Shown here: piece by piece, positions 59,836 through 64,000 of the stretch
Layout: every line of letters begins with the position of its first letter
Position numbering within the stretch: the stretch's first letter is position 1
Assembly (NCBI RefSeq): GCF_035083965.1
Contig: NC_089726.1
Location: 7,817,501 to 7,881,500, forward strand
Source of the DNA: Branchiostoma lanceolatum
Taxonomy: Eukaryota > Chordata > Leptocardii > Amphioxiformes > Branchiostomatidae
Direction of reading: 5' to 3'
Length of the DNA: 64,000 nucleotides
Translations under genes and position numbers: made by a program
Notes under the pieces: generated by a model
What the model was told of the DNA's origin: nothing
The model's input: only the letters and a program-made list of their open reading frames with translations
The model's database searches: none

Positions 59836-60221
59836 GGTATCTGTATCTGTGTAGCCGGTATAACCGCCCTTGGCCGTATCACACCAGCTTCACAGGCACG
59901 CAGCGCGGCAGCAGCTGGTTATATTACACTGAACGGCCTGTCACACCTAACTTTTGCACATCTGACTGCAACCGTTCCTTAAAGCTATATTGTAACTAAG
60001 ATGTTCCTACAGTATTTGACGACAACGAGTTCCATTCTACTATAACTATAACAGTCAAGACGTCCACCTACTCATATGTCATAATTGATCATAATTTGTC
60101 ATAATTTTGATCACTTTATCAATTAACACTGACGTACGTTTTGCTGGCTAGATGTTAGGTAAATCTTGATTGACATCTTATAACGTTCAATGTAAGAGCT
60201 GTTTTCTGAAATTCGCTGTTT

Positions 60222-60311
60222 CGCGATTTTCAACATGGGATTAGGTTCTCAAATGTCGGTGGAGACAGTTTCGCCACGCCAAGAGAAACTTCTCCCATGT
60301 TGAAAATCGCG
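60222..60311. repeat. Perfect 19 bp inverted repeat
   Basis: Arms CGCGATTTTCAACATGGGA (60,222-60,240) and complement (60,293-60,311) around 52 bases. It lies between the 3' end of copy B and copy A. Confidence 0.65.
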
Positions 60312-60576
60312 GATCAGCGCTTCCCTAAACACTCAACGCCTGCGCTCCAAGAAGTCTGCGATGGAGGCTAGAAATGCTCATCATTCAACATAAAGCAAGC
60401 AGGGACCACGACACTTCGGAGATCTCAAAAAGAGCGTTGTTGCTTCTCCAACACAACAGAAATCTGAAGATTGGTATCGCTAAGAGTTTTGGATGGTGTG
60501 GTTTCAGAAAAATGTAGCAGCCACGAAACGATCTACCGTCCTAACCTCTGCTTGGAGTTTAGGACGTAACGACAAT

Positions 60577-63231
60577 TTAGGCCTTTTCGGCTGTCAGATG
60601 ATAGAAAGCTGCCGTGTCAGCAACTTTCACATCCAGATTGCTGGACTGCAGTTTGATTTCGATGTTTCCGAAACCAAACTTCATCAGACTGTCGCGAAGG
60701 AAATCTACGTCAATGGCGGGGACATTGTAGAAGATTTCCGTCCCGACGGTGTACATGTTGCCGCCTTTCAAGGTCCCGACGAGAATGAGACCCCCGCCCG
60801 ACTTGACGAGAGACGCCACGTTCCCCAGGCATGCGCAGTACTCCTCCTTGGTCTTGCATGCAGAGTCCACACAGAGAGACGAGACGACCACATCGAAAGG
60901 CTCCAAACTGTGGCAAATAATAATGTTGCAGTCGTACATAACATAATCCAACTTGAAGATACATATACAGGATACCATGGCTACTATAAATTATTCATTG
61001 TACAAAGGCATGCATAAGTACGAGGGGGGGAGAGAAACGCATTTTGTATCATAGCAGGTTCATTTTTGTATGAAACGAGTTGAAATTTGGCACAAATGTA
61101 AAGGAATGTCTCTTCCTGACAATGAAATATTTCAATGTGTTGTGCAGATTTTTACCAGCGACTGAGTTGATTTCAAAATGACCATGCCCTTGGAAGCTTG
61201 TCGGAGGCAAACACCAGTAAAAGGGAAGTTCAATTAGCAGTAAAGTATAACCCACTTACATGTAGTTATTGTAGGAGACTGAAACTGCACATGTATCAAA
61301 ATGCAGATCTCAATAAGACACATGCTTACTTTCATCTCTGAACTCCGATAATTTTTTTCATATTTCGTTCCTAGGGCGGAGTGAGATATGAGTTGAATTC
61401 AGAGCGGGTATCAGAGTCCTGACTACTTTTGCATGAAGTCAGATAAATGAAACTAAGCACACTTCTTAATCTTTAAAGACACAATATCTTTGTAAATTTT
61501 CGTTTCTCTTGATCCATGAAAAAGTAGTCTACAAAAGTCTTTAATCAACACATCACGTATTCGGCTATGAATTAAGGGAAGTTCAATTAGCAGTAAAGTA
61601 TAACCCACTTACATGTAGTTATTGTAGGAGACTGAAACTGCACATGTATCAAAATGCAGATCTCAATAAGACACATGCTTACTTTCATCTCTGAACTCCG
61701 ATGATTTTTTTCATATTTCGTTCCTAGGGCGGAGTGAGGTATGAGTTGAATTCAGAGCGGGTATCAGAGTCCTGACTACTTTTGCATGAAGTCAGATAAA
61801 TGAAACTAAGCACACTTCTTAATCTTTAAAGACACAATATCTTTGTAAATTTTCGTTTCTCTTGATCTATGAAAAAGTAGTCTACAAAAGTCTTTAATCA
61901 ACACATCACGTATTAGGCTATGAATTCACCTGGCTGTAATAACACACCTCACCCTATCCTAGCAGCTGTAAAAGAGAAACTGTTAAGATTTCAGAAATCA
62001 ACTTTGGCATGTAATTTGCAGAGACATGTATCATCATATAGGTGTAATTTAAGTTTCAGTTAAAGTAATTGTAAACGGGTCATGTCTGACTTATCTTTGG
62101 TTCTGATATAATTCCAGAGGTGTCGCTGATAAAAATGTGAAAAACACATTGAGATAATTAGTCTCAAGAAGAGATGTTCCTTAACATTTGTGCTAAATTT
62201 CAACTCATTTCATACATAATGAAAATGCTATGATACAAAATGCGCCCCCCCCCTCGTACATAGTCGCTATGGCGTGATCCCTTTCATCATGTCCCAGTAA
62301 CAGTTCTGTGTATTTTCAAGATAGGAATTTGAACCTTTGTTGCGCCAGCGGGTTGGGTTGCGTGACGTCACAGGGCAGGACGGCCGTCACTGCCGAGCGC
62401 AGGCGAGAGGCGATATCCTCCGGCGTAGTGCTGAAAGACAAGCAATAGAGGCATCAGCGTGGACGTTAGAAATAAAGCATGTGTAACATAGTAGAAACGG
62501 ACGAATCAATAACATGACACTGAACGTTGCACGATACCTGTTTCCCTCCAAAATACTGGTGTACTGCAAATAAGGGCTCCAGTCAAATGCTCCTGGTTCG
62601 TCATTCAACCACAGTTGAAGCTCCTCTCGACAGCTCTAGAAGACAAGATGGAAAATTGGAAATTCTGCGTTTCATTCAAGGACAACTGATGCGCAACAAA
62701 GATGGTCATGACGGGCAAGAACGTCTTTTGCAAAAAAATTGAGGAACGAAAGTATACGAGAGAACGTTTGGTACCTATTCCTTGTTCTCAGTGGAAGCAA
62801 ATAATGGCAAAGTTGTCACTTTTAGAAATCATTCCCACCAATAATATCATCAGAAAACCTTGATCAAAACGTAAGGTACTTCATTGTAATATAAGGTACT
62901 TCATTGTAAGTTAGTCGAATCGATAAAACAAAGTACTGATTTTGAATATTAATCTTTCGGAAAGCGCAAAAACAGCACGGCATTAACGAAAAGACGAAAC
63001 GAATCAAAGAAAGGAAATTAAAAAAGAAACATTACCGTCCGAAAGTAGTAGATTTTATAAATTTCCACTTAGCGAAATGAGTTTTGCTTCAAATAGATAG
63101 CGGCCTTGCAATCGATCTTACCTTCACGTAATCCGAACAGGTTATCTCTGGGAAGTACTTGCTTGCGCTGAGAATGCTCATGATGTTTGGCCCGGTACCG
63201 ACATCCAGCAGGCGCTGACCTGTAAACCGAC
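60577..63231 (-). CDS. NNMT/INMT-type SAM methyltransferase, copy B (exons 2-5)
   Basis: Exons on the - strand: 63,122-63,231, 62,538-62,635, 62,335-62,430 and 60,577-60,907, with the same sizes (110, 98, 96) and phases as copy A. Exon 1 is off the right edge; with a 166 base first exon as in copy A the protein would be about 266 residues, close to human NNMT (264). Motifs are LLDVGTGPNIM (SAM site), NDEPGAFDWSPYLQ, VLPCDVTQPNPL, LEPFDVVVSSLCVDSAC, SGGGLILVGT and FLRDSLMKFGF. No frameshifts or stops were seen. The enzyme should transfer methyl from S-adenosylmethionine to a small amine in the cytosol; the substrate is not predictable. The introns and flanks of A and B resemble each other, so they arose by tandem duplication. 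Confidence 0.88.
61021..62256. mobile_element. 1.24 kb inverted-repeat element in intron 4 of copy B
   Basis: Ends CGAGGGGGGGAGAGAAACGC and, in reverse from the right, CGAGGGGGGGGCGCATTTTG; both continue TTGTATCATAGCA and GAGTTGAAATTT.GCACAAAT, so the inverted repeats are about 100 bp. TA lies on both sides (61,019-61,020 and 62,257-62,258). The same intron of copy A lacks it. No transposase is present; the centre holds a 353 bp tandem duplication. Confidence 0.75.
61221..61926 (+). repeat. Exact-looking 353 bp tandem duplication
   Basis: Copies 61,221-61,573 and 61,574-61,926 differ at only a handful of positions (for example GATAATTTT against GATGATTTT). It lies inside the intron 4 element. 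Confidence 0.85.
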
Positions 63232-64000
63232 CTGAAACAAAGGACACCCGGCGGTTTGTCCAGTACATCTACCTGCCAGCCTTGCCCGACAAAAATGACA
63301 TCTATCGAGGTCAACGTGAAGCAAATCCAAGCAAATATTCACGACACCATTGCATTTACCACGCACGTTCTGTCATACTGTATTTTGTGAGGAGAAAAAT
63401 ACAAAAGGAATAGAAAATCCGTCTAATGTACATATATACATATACATATACGTATATGTATATGTATATGTATATGTATAAAGAGCTTTGGGTTTTATAT
63501 TAGTTCATTCCTTGGAGACAACACAATGGGTTACTTCTGCTTAACAATTGAATCCAAATAACATCACCACATTGGCATGTTCAAAGCTTCAAATATAGAC
63601 CAAAATGTTAATTTCTACACATGTGCAGAATTTGGCCTACTTTTAGGAACAAGTACACAGCAACAATATATGACACCAACCTTTATAAGCATTCATTTGA
63701 TAGAAAATATACAGGGTTGCTTCTTCTAAAAGAAATTAATAATAAAAAATCTACTTTGACATTTTCAAAGCCTAGCTAAAATGTTCCTTTGCTCGCAATC
63801 ATGTCCTAAACTATGCCATTTTTCATGTTTTTGACATGCCCAAATCGGGGAAAATTGCCTAAAACCTTGTTTGGCCCGTTACCATATCAAGAATCGGTTT
63901 TGAGCAGAAAGAAAGCTATTTTGAGGGGTTGTGGGCCAAGTACTATCACTGTGCAAAATATGAGCCGAATTGATTTTTTTACCTCTGCCAGCATTGTTTG
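63232..64000. other. Intron 1 of copy B and right edge
   Basis: A TATACA/TATGTA microsatellite lies at 63,430-63,480. No match to exon 1 of copy A was found, so exon 1 is beyond the window. Confidence 0.5.

Noticed and set aside
63430-63480. A regulatory TATA array
   Set aside because: Simple (TATACA)n/(TATGTA)n microsatellite without a gene start nearby.

Overview
The window looks like nuclear genomic DNA of an invertebrate chordate, most likely a lancelet (Branchiostoma). This is an inference. It rests on spliced genes with GT-AG introns, a PRRT3/PRRT4-type seven-helix protein, tandem NNMT-type methyltransferases, a C-type lectin piece, an integrase-core gene of a type I recall from fish and lancelets, and a very dense load of small inverted-repeat elements. 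No operons, rRNA or tRNA genes were seen.

Layout. Bases 23-3029 (+) hold the 3' exons of an integrase-core gene whose first visible exon contains an in-frame TAG. Bases 3.1-29.8 kb have no convincing gene except a possible CpG-rich first exon near 8.1 kb. They are filled with repeats: a piggyBac-like remnant, several foldback elements, a 3.8 kb element carrying a nested pair of ~660 bp direct repeats, a pogo-like element and a 127 bp tandem array. Bases 29.8-34.3 kb (+) hold the best gene, a three-coding-exon PRRT3/4-like membrane protein of about 1268 residues, one of whose introns is GC-AG. Bases 37.5-39 kb (-) hold a broken C-type lectin domain. Bases 39.6-41.6 kb (-) encode a predicted secreted protein of 251 residues in three exons.

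The right third (43.8-63.2 kb, - strand) holds two tandem NNMT/INMT-type methyltransferase genes. Copy B (60.6-63.2 kb, first exon off the window) is open. Copy A (59.2-44.0 kb) has its last exon split by a 12,212 bp insertion at 44,260-56,471. The insertion has ~76 bp terminal inverted repeats beginning TGTTACGCGCC and a 4 bp ACTT target-site duplication. Inside are ~45 bp satellite units, each carrying a small palindrome, arranged in opposite orientations in the two halves, plus internal segmental duplications, a pogo-like element and a fossil reverse transcriptase. I found no transposase, so it looks like a large non-autonomous DNA transposon; this is the most unusual object in the window.

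A second paralogue-specific insertion (61,021-62,256, TA target duplication) lies in intron 4 of copy B. The ~400 bp 5' flank of copy A is also found directly upstream of the secreted-protein gene, with homology stopping close to the start codon, which suggests a duplicated promoter.
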